Source of the DNA: Clostridiaceae bacterium
GTDB lineage: Bacteria; Bacillota; Clostridia; Lachnospirales; Lachnospiraceae
Assembly: GCA_910575435.1 (NCBI GenBank)
Contig: CAJTGI010000001.1
Span: 1 to 64,000, forward strand
DNA: 64,000 bases
Direction: 5' to 3'
In this document: piece after piece, positions 38,820-46,080 of the stretch
How the letters are laid out: each line of letters begins with the position of its first letter
Numbering within the stretch: position 1 is the first letter of the stretch
Program-made: the position numbers and the translations under genes
Notes under the pieces: model-generated
The model's database searches: none
What the model saw: only the letters and a program-made list of their open reading frames with translations
Told to the model about the DNA's origin: nothing

Positions 38820-39126
38820 CAAACTTGAAGAGAATCTTTAAGCCTGCAAAGTATGGGGGCTAAGGCATTCCCCATGTCAAGATGAAGCAGGCTGAGATTT
38901 TTGAGGGGATAGGGTGAACTGGGAAAAAGTTTAAGAATGGTCTTTACGAAGAGCAGGGGATGGGTTATAATATCGTGTATGGCGAATGGGATAGGCAGTG
39001 TTGGCAATGGGTCAGCACTGTCTTTCATATGCATTAGATATTTGATGGTTGCTATCCAATGGCGAAGCGTGAATAGTAACATTTGATGTTCAGGGCGTTT
39101 TTGCGTACCTGAGAGTGAGGAATAGA
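38820..39126 (+). other. Spacer after pheT with a hairpin and a promoter
   Basis: AGCCTGC near 38840 pairs with GCAGGCT near 38886, with ATGGGG/CCCCAT inside; this may end pheST. TTTACG at 38943-38948, a 17-base spacer and a perfect TATAAT at 38966-38971 form a likely promoter for the VanZ-like gene. Confidence 0.5.
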
Positions 39127-39603
39127 ATGAAGAAAGAACATCGTAAGTTGCTCCATGGATTTTCATGGATTGGATTTATAGTCTATTTGGTGGTGATGGT
39201 GTATTTCCTGTTTTTCAGCGAGCAGATGGGACGGATTCCCAGTGATACCTATCACTATAATTTAAAGCCTTTTACTGAAATTCAGCGGTATCTGAATAAT
39301 ATTTCGGTCCTCGGCATATACAATGTGATGCTGAACTTGGCGGGCAATGTGATCTGCTTTATGCCTCTGGGCTTTGTTCTGCCTATCATTACTAACAGAA
39401 ATTGGGGAGTGATCAAGGTGACGGTCATGTCATTTCTGGCTTCTCTGTTCGTGGAAGTGCTGCAGCTGGTGTCAAAATTGGGTTCCTGCGATGTGGATGA
39501 CATGATTCTGAATACTTTGGGAGGCTTTTTAGGCTATCTCTTGTTTCTTATGTGCAGGGGGATTTACCGCTTGTCATCTAAGAGAAAGAGTACTCGGAAT
39601 TGA
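39127..39603 (+). CDS. VanZ-like membrane protein
   Basis: A 158-residue protein with four predicted membrane helices. Typical VanZ-family residues: NLKPFTEIQRY near the first loop, NLAGNVICFMPLGFVLP and the end motif CDVDDMILNTLGGFLGYLLF. Members raise teicoplanin tolerance in vanA clusters, but most chromosomal copies have unknown roles. ATG 39127 follows GTGAGG. It heads a group of three small envelope genes. Confidence 0.8.
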   Translation: MKKEHRKLLHGFSWIGFIVYLVVMVYFLFFSEQMGRIPSDTYHYNLKPFTEIQRYLNNISVLGIYNVMLNLAGNVICFMPLGFVLPIITNRNWGVIKVTVMSFLASLFVEVLQLVSKLGSCDVDDMILNTLGGFLGYLLFLMCRGIYRLSSKRKSTRN

Positions 39604-39715
39604 TGGTGGATGGGGAAAGCAGTGGTGGATTTATGCTGCCAGATGATGGGGCAGAGATAGGGATTGGAGGCTGTGCTGGCAATTTGTGGCAGAGAGGATA
39701 GATGAGAGGTAGGAT

Positions 39716-40048
39716 ATGGCAAAGAAGAAACAGAAGCAGTCATCATTGAAATTAACGGACAAGAAGCATCCTCCCCTGGCGATTGGGGCAACTTTTGTGG
39801 GATTGTGTTCCGGCTTGGGCTTTTTTGCCGTTTGCATGGTGTCAAGCCAGAGCCATGGTAAAGCGGGAATGTATATCGGGGCATGGGGCATTTTCTGTCT
39901 GCTGCTTAGCGGGCTGGGATTCGTGATGGCATGGGTCAGTCTGAGAAAGGATAATATCAGGACGTTCTTTCCCAGCGTGGCGGCCGTGATCAATGGCCTG
40001 CTGATGGTATTTTATATTCTGCTTTATTTCTGGGGAAGTTTTATTTGA
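39716..40048 (+). CDS. Small three-helix membrane protein, unknown function
   Basis: 110 residues. A basic N-terminus (AKKKQKQSS) precedes three hydrophobic segments (GATFVGLCSGLGFFAVCMV, GAWGIFCLLLSGLGFVMAW, AAVINGLLMVFYILLYF). It resembles small DUF-type membrane proteins of Lachnospiraceae; no function can be assigned. The ribosome binding site GAGAGGTAGG directly precedes the start. Confidence 0.65.
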   Translation: MAKKKQKQSSLKLTDKKHPPLAIGATFVGLCSGLGFFAVCMVSSQSHGKAGMYIGAWGIFCLLLSGLGFVMAWVSLRKDNIRTFFPSVAAVINGLLMVFYILLYFWGSFI

Positions 40049-40147
40049 TAATATGAGTCAGGGTGTGAAAGGACGGATTGGACTTGCGTAGCCTTGATTT
40101 TAAACGCAGTCCCTGGTTAGGCCGACATAGAGAAAGGAGTACGCATT

Positions 40148-40936
40148 ATGGCTATTCATTTCACGGAGGAGGAGAAGGAGCGACTAAAGAGCGACCCGTC
40201 AGAAATCTATCAGAAGCGAACGGAGGAGACGAAGAAGAAGGACATAGAAAATCTTTCTCAGAAGGGGAAGTGGCAGTATTTTAAGGATTATTACATGAAA
40301 ATTGCGGTGATTGGCCTGATTGCCATCGTGTTTCTGGCAGTGTTTGCGGTACAGGCGGCTACCCGAAAGCCTACCAATGCCCTCTATATCGTTATCCAAA
40401 AGGATGCATTGGACGAAAATAGAGTGGAAGCCTTTAAGGCTGCGCTGGAAAAGCATATGGGGCTGGACACGGATGTGGAGGTGGTTACCATTGACGTGGG
40501 CTGTAGCGACCACCAGTTGCAGGCATATCTGTATGCGGGAACTGCGGATGTTGTGATTACTAGCGAGGAACATTTCAAGAAATGGGGTCGGTCAGGGTAT
40601 TTCTTTGATGCGGAGACGGACAAGGAGGTATCTTTTTATGGGGAGTATGATGAAAAGAATCGATACCGAACCAAATACGTCACCAGCCAGGATGTGCTGA
40701 ATAATAAGAAGACGGCAAAGACGGAAAAGGGCAGCGACCAGACCGATTATAATTGCGGCCTCTACCTGACTGAGAGCGAAAAATACGGGCAGATGGAGAC
40801 CTTTCTGGAGAAGCCGGTGGTTGGCATTTCCATTGCCACGAAGCGGCTGACGGAGGCTCGGGAGTTTGTGCGGTACATGATGGATAACAGCCAGGAGATG
40901 GAATTGGACATGGAGGCAGTGGGGGGCCAGAAGTGA
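40148..40936 (+). CDS. Single-pass membrane protein with an extracellular domain, unknown function
   Basis: 262 residues. A charged cytoplasmic N-terminus of about 55 residues is followed by one membrane helix (IAVIGLIAIVFLAVFAVQA) and an extracellular domain (IVIQKDALDENRVEAF, ADVVITSEEHFKKW) that resembles substrate-binding-protein folds in layout. No lipobox is present. AGAAAGGAG precedes the start. A hairpin GGACTTGCGT/ACGCAGTCC at about 40077-40110 lies just upstream. Confidence 0.6.
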   Translation: MAIHFTEEEKERLKSDPSEIYQKRTEETKKKDIENLSQKGKWQYFKDYYMKIAVIGLIAIVFLAVFAVQAATRKPTNALYIVIQKDALDENRVEAFKAALEKHMGLDTDVEVVTIDVGCSDHQLQAYLYAGTADVVITSEEHFKKWGRSGYFFDAETDKEVSFYGEYDEKNRYRTKYVTSQDVLNNKKTAKTEKGSDQTDYNCGLYLTESEKYGQMETFLEKPVVGISIATKRLTEAREFVRYMMDNSQEMELDMEAVGGQK

Positions 40937-41039
40937 TTGGCTGTGAATTGCAAGATTGTGCAAATTGCATAAAATTTATGCGGATATCTTGTATATTTTG
41001 ACTTATGTCATTAAATTGAATTTGAATCTGTGTTATCTA

Positions 41040-41067
41040 TTGACAGAATTTTACTTTTGCATATAAT
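41040..41067 (+). promoter_or_regulatory. Full-consensus promoter upstream of amt-PII
   Basis: TTGACA at 41040-41045, a 16-base spacer and TATAAT at 41062-41067. Transcription should start near 41075, immediately before a terminator. Confidence 0.7.
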
Positions 41068-41080
41068 GAAATGTATGACA

Positions 41081-41114
41081 AAGGTGTCACGAAGAAGTTT
41101 CGTGGCACCTTTTT
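41081..41114 (+). terminator. Strong terminator directly after that promoter
   Basis: GGTGTCACGAA/TTTCGTGGCACC, followed by TTTTTCGTTTTTT. It either ends the upstream gene or truncates the transcript from the promoter at 41040 to about 40 nt. Confidence 0.8.
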
Positions 41115-41131
41115 CGTTTTTTACTGTATAG

Positions 41132-41291
41132 GATTAGGGTGTCAAAAGGTCTGAATTTCCCTTGCAGGCTAATTTTCCCAATCTTGCACCACAATATCTA
41201 TCAACGATGCGCCGCATCGCCTCAAGATATTGTGGCACAATCTTTAAAAAATTATCTCTGCAATGAAAATGGACCTTTTGACACCCTAATC
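41132..41291. mobile_element. 160-bp MITE with 20-bp terminal inverted repeats and 7-bp target duplication
   Basis: Left end GATTAGGGTGTCAAAAGGTC at 41132-41151 is the exact reverse complement of 41272-41291. TGTATAG flanks both sides (41125-41131 and 41292-41298). The interior has nested palindromes: CCACAATATCT/AGATATTGTGG and GATGCG-C-CGCATC. It contains no transposase, so it would be moved in trans by an insertion sequence sharing these ends. Confidence 0.85.
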
Positions 41292-41315
41292 TGTATAGGA
41301 AACTGTACAATATTT

Positions 41316-41395
41316 CCACATGAAGAACGTCGGTTTTGGGTTCTTCCTAGAACTTTAGTTCTTTGGCGATTTGCAGTTTTGCCTGGCGAGGTCTT
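41316..41395 (+). repeat. Structured intergenic element, copy B, in the amt-PII leader
   Basis: GAAGAACGTCGGTTTTGGG, GTTCTTCCTAG, hairpin AGAACT/AGTTCT and TTTGGCGATTTGCAGTTTTGCC follow the same order as in 11236-11345. A further hairpin, AGTTTTGC/GCAAAACT, lies beside it before amt-PII. Confidence 0.4.
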
Positions 41396-41471
41396 TTCGG
41401 GCCTAGCAAAACTTCGCACCTCTTTATTGGTAACTTGGAAAATTTGCGTGAAATGGAAAGGAAGGATGATT

Positions 41472-43280
41472 ATGTCAAATGAAATTGCAGCTTATATTAA
41501 CGAAAATTTATACGGCATCTGGTTCTTGATTGGCGCTGCGCTGGTATTCTGGATGCAGGCGGGATTTGCCCTGGTGGAGGCAGGGTTTACTAGGGCGAAG
41601 AATGCCGGAAACATTATCATGAAGAATCTCATGGATTTCTGCATCGGCACGGTGATGTTTATCCTGATTGGATGCTCCCTGCTTCTGGGAGAGGATTTGC
41701 TGGGCTTTATCGGAAAGCCCGGATTTGATCTCTTTACCGCATATGAAGATTTCAATTATTCTTCATTTGTGTTTAACCTGGTGTTCTGCGCCACCACGGC
41801 AACGATTGTATCAGGCGCTATGGCAGAGAGGACGAAGTTTCTGTCCTACTGCGTATATTCCGCAGTGATTTCTGCTCTGATCTATCCCGTGGAGGCGCAC
41901 TGGATCTGGGGGGGCGGCTGGCTTGCCAATCTGGGATTCCATGACTTTGCCGGTTCCTGCGCTATCCATATGGTGGGTGGAATCTCTGCTTTGATTGGGG
42001 CAAAAATACTGGGGCCGCGTATCGGAAAGTTCAGCACCCGCACGGGAAGGCCCCATGCGATACCGGGACACAACCTTCCCATCGGTGCTTTGGGCGTGTT
42101 TATCCTCTGGCTGGGGTGGTATGGCTTCAACGGTGCCGCTGCCACTTCCCTGGAAGATTTGGGCTCCATCTTTCTTACCACCACCGTCGCGCCGGCTATC
42201 GCTACGATGGTGTGCATGATCTTTACTTGGATCAAGTATGGCAAGCCGGATGTGTCCATGTGCCTGAATGCTTCTCTGGCAGGCCTGGTGGCTATTACGG
42301 CATCCTGCGACGTGACAGATGCGGCGGGTGCCATTGTGATTGGCGCCGTGGCAGGGGTCTTGGTGGTATTTGGAGTATGGTTGCTAGATTACAAGTTAAA
42401 GATTGACGATCCGGTGGGCGCCGTGGCGGTACATATGATGAACGGACTTTGGGGTACGCTTGCAGTGGGGCTCTTTGCCACCGAATCCGCGCCGGGATAT
42501 GCCATTGCCTTTGATGGCGGTGGGATCAAGGCACCGGGGCTTTTCTATGGCGGAGGCGTGGAGCAGCTGGGATTGCAGTGCGTGGGCGTATTCACCGTTG
42601 GCGTCTGGACGGCTGTTACCATTTCGATTACATTTATAGTTATAAAGGTAATATTTGGCCTCAGGGTGACCCCGGAGGAGGAATTGATGGGGCTGGATTC
42701 TACGGAGCATGGATTGCCTTCTGCCTATGCGGACTTTATGCCGGCGGGAGATATGTTCTACTCCAGGGGAACGTCTATTGACGTACTGAAAGGAAATATA
42801 CCTATGAATCAGGCCGTGGAGGTGGTCAATGTGTCAGAAAGGGCGACCAGAGCAGAAGTGGTTTCGGCGTCCAAGACATCTGCCGAAAGGATAGGGTCTG
42901 GGGCAGATGCCGCTGGCGGCATGCCGAAATACACCAAGGTTTCTATCGTGTGCCAGCAAAGCAAGTTTGAGGTCTTAAAAGAGGCTCTGAATGAAATTGG
43001 CGTTAATGGTATCACGGTAACTCAGGTGCTGGGATGCGGGGCCCAGAAGGGCATTACCACGAAGTACCGCGGCGCGGAACTGGAAGTGGTGCTGCTGCCT
43101 AAGATGAAGGTGGAGGTCGTGGTCAGTGCCGTGCCAGTGGAGCAGGTGGTAGAGACTGCCAGAAAGGCGCTTTACACTGGCAATATTGGCGATGGAAAGA
43201 TCTTCCTGTACGATGTGGAAAATGTTGTGAAAGTTCGCACTGGCGAGGAGGGCTATCAGGCTTTGCAGGATGCGAATTAG
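41472..43280 (+). CDS. Ammonium channel fused to a PII signalling domain
   Basis: 602 residues. Residues 1-430 are an Amt channel with eleven membrane helices and family motifs GAALVFWMQAGFALVEAG, HWIWGGGWLANLGFHDFAG, GGISALIGAKILGPR and VAVHMMNGLWGTLAVG. Residues about 486-600 are a GlnK/PII domain: KVSIVCQQSKFEVLKEALNE, a T-loop around KGITTKYRGAELEVVLLPK and GNIGDGKIFLYDV. PII normally plugs the channel when nitrogen is sufficient; here the plug is tethered by a linker. The Tyr in KYRG is a possible modification site. ATG 41472 follows GGAAGG. The start at 41139 implied by the open frame lies inside the MITE and is rejected. Confidence 0.92.
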   Translation: MSNEIAAYINENLYGIWFLIGAALVFWMQAGFALVEAGFTRAKNAGNIIMKNLMDFCIGTVMFILIGCSLLLGEDLLGFIGKPGFDLFTAYEDFNYSSFVFNLVFCATTATIVSGAMAERTKFLSYCVYSAVISALIYPVEAHWIWGGGWLANLGFHDFAGSCAIHMVGGISALIGAKILGPRIGKFSTRTGRPHAIPGHNLPIGALGVFILWLGWYGFNGAAATSLEDLGSIFLTTTVAPAIATMVCMIFTWIKYGKPDVSMCLNASLAGLVAITASCDVTDAAGAIVIGAVAGVLVVFGVWLLDYKLKIDDPVGAVAVHMMNGLWGTLAVGLFATESAPGYAIAFDGGGIKAPGLFYGGGVEQLGLQCVGVFTVGVWTAVTISITFIVIKVIFGLRVTPEEELMGLDSTEHGLPSAYADFMPAGDMFYSRGTSIDVLKGNIPMNQAVEVVNVSERATRAEVVSASKTSAERIGSGADAAGGMPKYTKVSIVCQQSKFEVLKEALNEIGVNGITVTQVLGCGAQKGITTKYRGAELEVVLLPKMKVEVVVSAVPVEQVVETARKALYTGNIGDGKIFLYDVENVVKVRTGEEGYQALQDAN

Positions 43281-43301
43281 CTTGCATATGGATCAGATAG
43301 G

Positions 43302-43345
43302 CGGGGCTGCTGCGTAGAGGGATTTGCGCGGCAGCTCCCTTTTTT
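43302..43345 (+). terminator. Terminator after amt-PII
   Basis: GGGGCTGCTGCG pairs with CGCGGCAGCTCCC (one bulge), followed by TTTTTT. Confidence 0.8.
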
Positions 43346-43705
43346 GCTTGGAATATTTCATTGCATTTCCAATGTGCATAGATTGTCATAGATCTAACTC
43401 ATGTCTCGGCATAGCCGATAGGGCTTTGTTCTGCTCGTCCGTCTTGGTCGCAGACCGTTATCTTGACGATCCAGGGCTTTGTGCGGTTGCTTTTAAGTTT
43501 CGTGACGCTTCCATAATCCGTTAGGTTTTTTCTCAACTGTTGTTGAATGTTATTTCAGTCTGCAATCTGTATGTAACCGCCCCCGGTCGCTGCAACGGCC
43601 GGGGTTCTTTCTGTTACAATTAAATATAGGATGTGTTATAATATAAACTTTGTATTTTCATAAATTTTCTTGCCAAACATTGGGTATTTCCTTTTTAGCA
43701 GGATT
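43346..43705. other. Gene-free stretch with a convergent hairpin
   Basis: No coding frame was recognised. CCCCGGTCG/ACGGCCGGGG near 43581-43604 followed by TTCTTTCT is a probable terminator, possibly left from a lost gene. Base composition drops to AT-rich at about 43620, marking the left edge of the accessory zone. Confidence 0.5.
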
Positions 43706-44275
43706 TTAGTACTTTAACTTGTACCCATCAGCAAAGTTTATTTGTTCCGCTTCAAACTTAAAAGTCAAATCCTCAAATTTCAAATCATACAATTTCCTGT
43801 GATTATCTATAAATTGGTTATAGTCTAATCCATGACGTGTAATCTTTTTTGTGTTTCCGGCACCGACCCTCTCTGAAACATCCCAGTTTATATTGATAAT
43901 CAAATCGTCAAATTGGTCATATACACTAAGGATGCCCTTGATTCCCTTAATGGATTTTGGGGATTTGTTTACGATTTTATAATCAATTTCAATAAAATCG
44001 GAGAATCTTCTGGCATTATAATCGGCGGGAAGATTTTTCTTGTTATAGACTTTTAACTTTATATTTTTCGCATAGCGGGCATATTTTTCACGTTTCGTTA
44101 GTTTTTTCTTTTTGGGAGGGGTGTTTTTTTCTTCAGATGAAAAAGCATTGTTATTGCCATTAGTTGAAGAGACATCGTCTGTCGGTGCTTGGGTTACTGA
44201 ATTGTTAGTTGTGATGGCACTGCACCCTGTAAATAATGTGAGTGCTGCTATAACGATAATTAGAAAATATTTCAT
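43706..44275 (-). CDS. Lipoprotein of unknown function
   Basis: 189 residues. Signal peptide KYFLIIVIAALTLFTGCSA with lipobox LFTGC, then a Ser/Thr/Asn-rich linker and a basic patch (PPKKKKLTKREKYA). The C-terminal half is probably beta-rich (IEIDYKIVNKSPKSIKGIKG), like domains that describe extracytoplasmic lipoproteins with an Ig-like fold. It is AT-rich, and GGCAGGA precedes the start. It lies downstream of, and in line with, the XRE gene. No specific function. Confidence 0.65.
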   Translation of the reverse strand: MKYFLIIVIAALTLFTGCSAITTNNSVTQAPTDDVSSTNGNNNAFSSEEKNTPPKKKKLTKREKYARYAKNIKLKVYNKKNLPADYNARRFSDFIEIDYKIVNKSPKSIKGIKGILSVYDQFDDLIININWDVSERVGAGNTKKITRHGLDYNQFIDNHRKLYDLKFEDLTFKFEAEQINFADGYKLKY

Positions 44276-44401
44276 ATTAGTATCCTGCCTTTCTGTTGGT
44301 GTAAATTTGTTTTGTATTTTTCATGCCAAATAACATTTTGGACATCAAATCTTACTGTTGATTTTACGATAAGAGCATTTATCGGTATCTACGCTGGCGT
44401 T

Positions 44402-44884
44402 CTAACCACTTTTTTGTAATGCTTTTGATCTTTCCCCCGCTTTTTGTTCGAGTTCTAACTGGTAACGATAATCTTCCACTCTTTCATCAATCGTCATTTC
44501 ATCGATAGGCTTTTGTGTATACTCAGTCTCAGACTGGATGGATAATAGCAATTTTTCCAAAGCGTCCCAACCCTTCTCGTCCATTCTTGACAATGCGCTA
44601 ATTAGCCTGCGTTTGAAATTGGAAGATTCTGTTTTCAGAACACAATCAATAAATTCTTCAATTTGGGCATCATGAGATTTTTCTATAAATATGTCACCAT
44701 TTCCATTTCTAAGCCAGTTTTCGTTGACATTAAACTCACGACAAATTAGAGATATAACTGCAGTGCTTGGAACGTTTACATCTGTTTCATATTTTGCTAT
44801 GGTGTTCCGTTTGCTTCCGATTTTATCCGCAAATTCCTGCTGGGTCATATTAAGTTCTTTTCTAAGTGTCTTGATTCTGTTCAT
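44402..44884 (-). CDS. XRE-family repressor, phage-like
   Basis: 160 residues. N-terminal HTH: IKTLRKELNMTQQEFADKIG, SKRNTIAKYETDVNVPS, then NVNENWLRNGNGDIF, typical of prophage-type regulators of clostridia. The C-terminal part is helical and charged. ATG 44884 with GAGGTG 9 bases upstream was preferred over GTG 44896. Its promoter overlaps a palindrome, which suggests autorepression. A small gene lies divergently at 45118. Confidence 0.8.
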   Translation of the reverse strand: MNRIKTLRKELNMTQQEFADKIGSKRNTIAKYETDVNVPSTAVISLICREFNVNENWLRNGNGDIFIEKSHDAQIEEFIDCVLKTESSNFKRRLISALSRMDEKGWDALEKLLLSIQSETEYTQKPIDEMTIDERVEDYRYQLELEQKAGERSKALQKSG

Positions 44885-44914
44885 TGATGTTTTCACCTCG
44901 CTTTCTGCTTCTAA

Positions 44915-44943
44915 ATTATATGAGTAAAGTACATTAATGTCAA
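44915..44943 (-). promoter_or_regulatory. Perfect consensus promoter of the XRE gene with palindromic operator candidate
   Basis: On the minus strand TTGACA (44943-44938), a 17-base spacer and TATAAT (44920-44915). The palindrome ACATTAATGT at 44931-44940 overlaps the -35 box and spacer, a suitable place for XRE autoregulation. Confidence 0.7.
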
Positions 44944-45117
44944 GTTAAAAAGTGACGAAGGCAACAAAAAGTGAAAATATCACAAAAAGACTTAATAATA
45001 GAGACTAAAGGACATATAGTTGCGATAAAAGTAACATTATTATTTGGGAATTATAATTCAGAATTTAGTCTAAAAGGGAAATTTGTGTTTATAGCAACGG
45101 AAGAAAGGAGGACAGCA

Positions 45118-45318
45118 GTGCAGGAAGGATTAAAGACTGTAATTTTCAACGCAAGTGGACAAATCATGCCTGGTGGCAAGCCTTTGGAACATGTGAAGTC
45201 CTATAGGGTGGAAAAATATACTAATTCCAATGAACCAGCGGAACTAACGATTTCAATGTCGGTGATGGAGGAAATAGAATTAGGTCCAATATCTAACAGC
45301 AATTCGGTTGGCCGATAA
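45118..45318 (+). CDS. Small hypothetical protein divergent from the XRE repressor
   Basis: 66 residues starting at GTG 45118, preceded by AAAGGAGG at a 6-base distance. It reads QEGLKTVIFNASGQIMPGGK and has no recognised domain; a beta-rich fold is possible. An upstream in-frame GTG at 44971 would give 115 residues but lacks a ribosome binding site. The place corresponds to a cro-like slot in a phage control region, though the protein is not an HTH. Confidence 0.55.
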   Translation: MQEGLKTVIFNASGQIMPGGKPLEHVKSYRVEKYTNSNEPAELTISMSVMEEIELGPISNSNSVGR

Positions 45319-45319
45319 A

Positions 45320-45445
45320 ATGGGTGAGGATAAGCATGATAATACATATTGGCATATTATCTGTTGTGTTCTGGATGATGTCAAGATATATCAGGAACGG
45401 ACACCGGAAGAAAAAGAAAAGGAAAAAGTTTTGGGCAGCAGTTAG
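45320..45445 (+). CDS. Possible 41-residue protein, one base after the previous stop
   Basis: It reads GEDKHDNTYWHIICCVLDDV and then an acidic/basic tail, KIYQERTPEEKEKEK, ending before the terminator at 45461. The composition is protein-like and the position suggests coupling with the gene before it, but no Shine-Dalgarno is evident. The overlapping longer frame from 45324 runs through the terminator and is not credible. Confidence 0.4.
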   Translation: MGEDKHDNTYWHIICCVLDDVKIYQERTPEEKEKEKVLGSS

Positions 45446-45460
45446 AATTTGTAGGCAAAA

Positions 45461-45499
45461 CAAAAGGCATATGCAGCAAGCACATGCCTTTTGTTTTTG
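45461..45499 (+). terminator. Terminator of the small two-gene unit
   Basis: CAAAAGGCATATGC pairs with GCACATGCCTTTTG (one mismatch), followed by TTTTTG. Confidence 0.75.
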
Positions 45500-45577
45500 T
45501 TATATGTTCGTTCAGCAAAAGCATTGTCAGAATAGAAAGTCATATGCTATACTATGAATCTGGGAAACCATAGAGCC

Positions 45578-45633
45578 GGGCGGCTACCCTCTTTTTCGGA
45601 GGGGCTAACCCTCCAGATGAAAGAAAGGAGGGT
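45578..45633 (+). promoter_or_regulatory. Leader hairpins sequestering the toxin Shine-Dalgarno
   Basis: ACCCTCC at 45608-45614 is the exact complement of the ribosome binding site GGAGGGT at 45627-45633. A competing upstream hairpin, CCCTC/GAGGG, lies at 45587-45603. GGGCGGCTA at 45578-45586 can pair with TAGCCGCC at the stop codon (45734-45741), a 5'-3' lock like that of type I toxin mRNAs. Confidence 0.55.
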
Positions 45634-45640
45634 GTTGCCA

Positions 45641-45736
45641 ATGATGATTACATATTCTGATTTAGTTCAGACTGGAATATACATTGTTGCCCTTGTTGGA
45701 TTGTGTTACACGATTTTCAAGGGGAAACGAAAATAG
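45641..45736 (+). CDS. Holin-like toxin peptide (type I toxin-like)
   Basis: 31 residues: a short N-terminus (MMITYSDLVQTG), one hydrophobic helix (IYIVALVGLCYTIF) and a basic tail (KGKRK). This matches the putative holin-like toxin peptides of Firmicutes, which insert in the membrane and are controlled by antisense RNA or mRNA folding. AAAGGAGG lies 7 bases upstream but is buried in a stem. The 3' side has a hairpin, GCCGcCACTA/TAGTGaCGGC, and a terminator at 45797. No antisense promoter was identified with certainty. Confidence 0.65.
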   Translation: MMITYSDLVQTGIYIVALVGLCYTIFKGKRK

Positions 45737-45796
45737 CCGCCACTACTACCAATAGTGACGGCCGCCCTTGTAAAAGGTTGCTGCTAAAAACTATAT

Positions 45797-45826
45797 GGGA
45801 TAGCCGCTTCTGTGGCTTCCCTTTTT
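45797..45826 (+). terminator. Terminator of the holin-like toxin transcript
   Basis: GGGA-T-AGCC pairs with GGCT-TCCC around GCTTCTGT, followed by TTTTT. Confidence 0.7.
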
Positions 45827-45952
45827 GTATTTATAATGTAACATATCCTTCATCAGGATACAAGAGTTAAATTGCTTATTAGAAGCAAAAAGGTGAATGC
45901 AGATAAGGTAGAAAGACTGGGTTCATGTCGGAGGAGCATGGTTGGATGGAAC

Positions 45953-45980
45953 AAAAAAGAGAACTTCATAGAAGTTCTCT
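45953..45980 (-). terminator. Terminator of the permuted tRNA-like unit
   Basis: AGAGAACTTC/GAAGTTCTCT stem with a 3-base loop (45980-45958), followed on the minus strand by six T. Confidence 0.8.
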
Positions 45981-46026
45981 GGATAACTGGTGGCCTAGGG
46001 TAGTGCTTATCAACTACATGCTACCA

Positions 46027-46080
46027 TTACACCATACCGCCGCAAACACCTAGGCCAATAAGTAAGATTTTTTTATCCAT
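46027..46080 (-). CDS. 17-residue peptide ORF inside the permuted tRNA-like unit
   Basis: ATG at 46080 with AAGGAG 8 bases upstream. It reads MDKKILLIGLGVCGGMV and stops at TAA within the D loop. Basic then hydrophobic, it resembles a tiny membrane peptide. Its last codons (GGC GGT ATG GTG) are the 5' acceptor strand of the tRNA-like half. A TATAAT at about 46125-46120 could give it a separate promoter, with a poor -35. Processing of the tRNA ends would remove its stop codon. Confidence 0.4.
   Translation of the reverse strand: MDKKILLIGLGVCGGMV

Noticed and set aside
41139-41471. N-terminal extension of the ammonium channel
   Set aside because: The open frame starts inside the MITE; the real ribosome binding site and family N-terminus are at 41472.
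45324-45557. 77-residue ORF with hydrophobic start
   Set aside because: It reads through a strong terminator hairpin and lacks a ribosome binding site.
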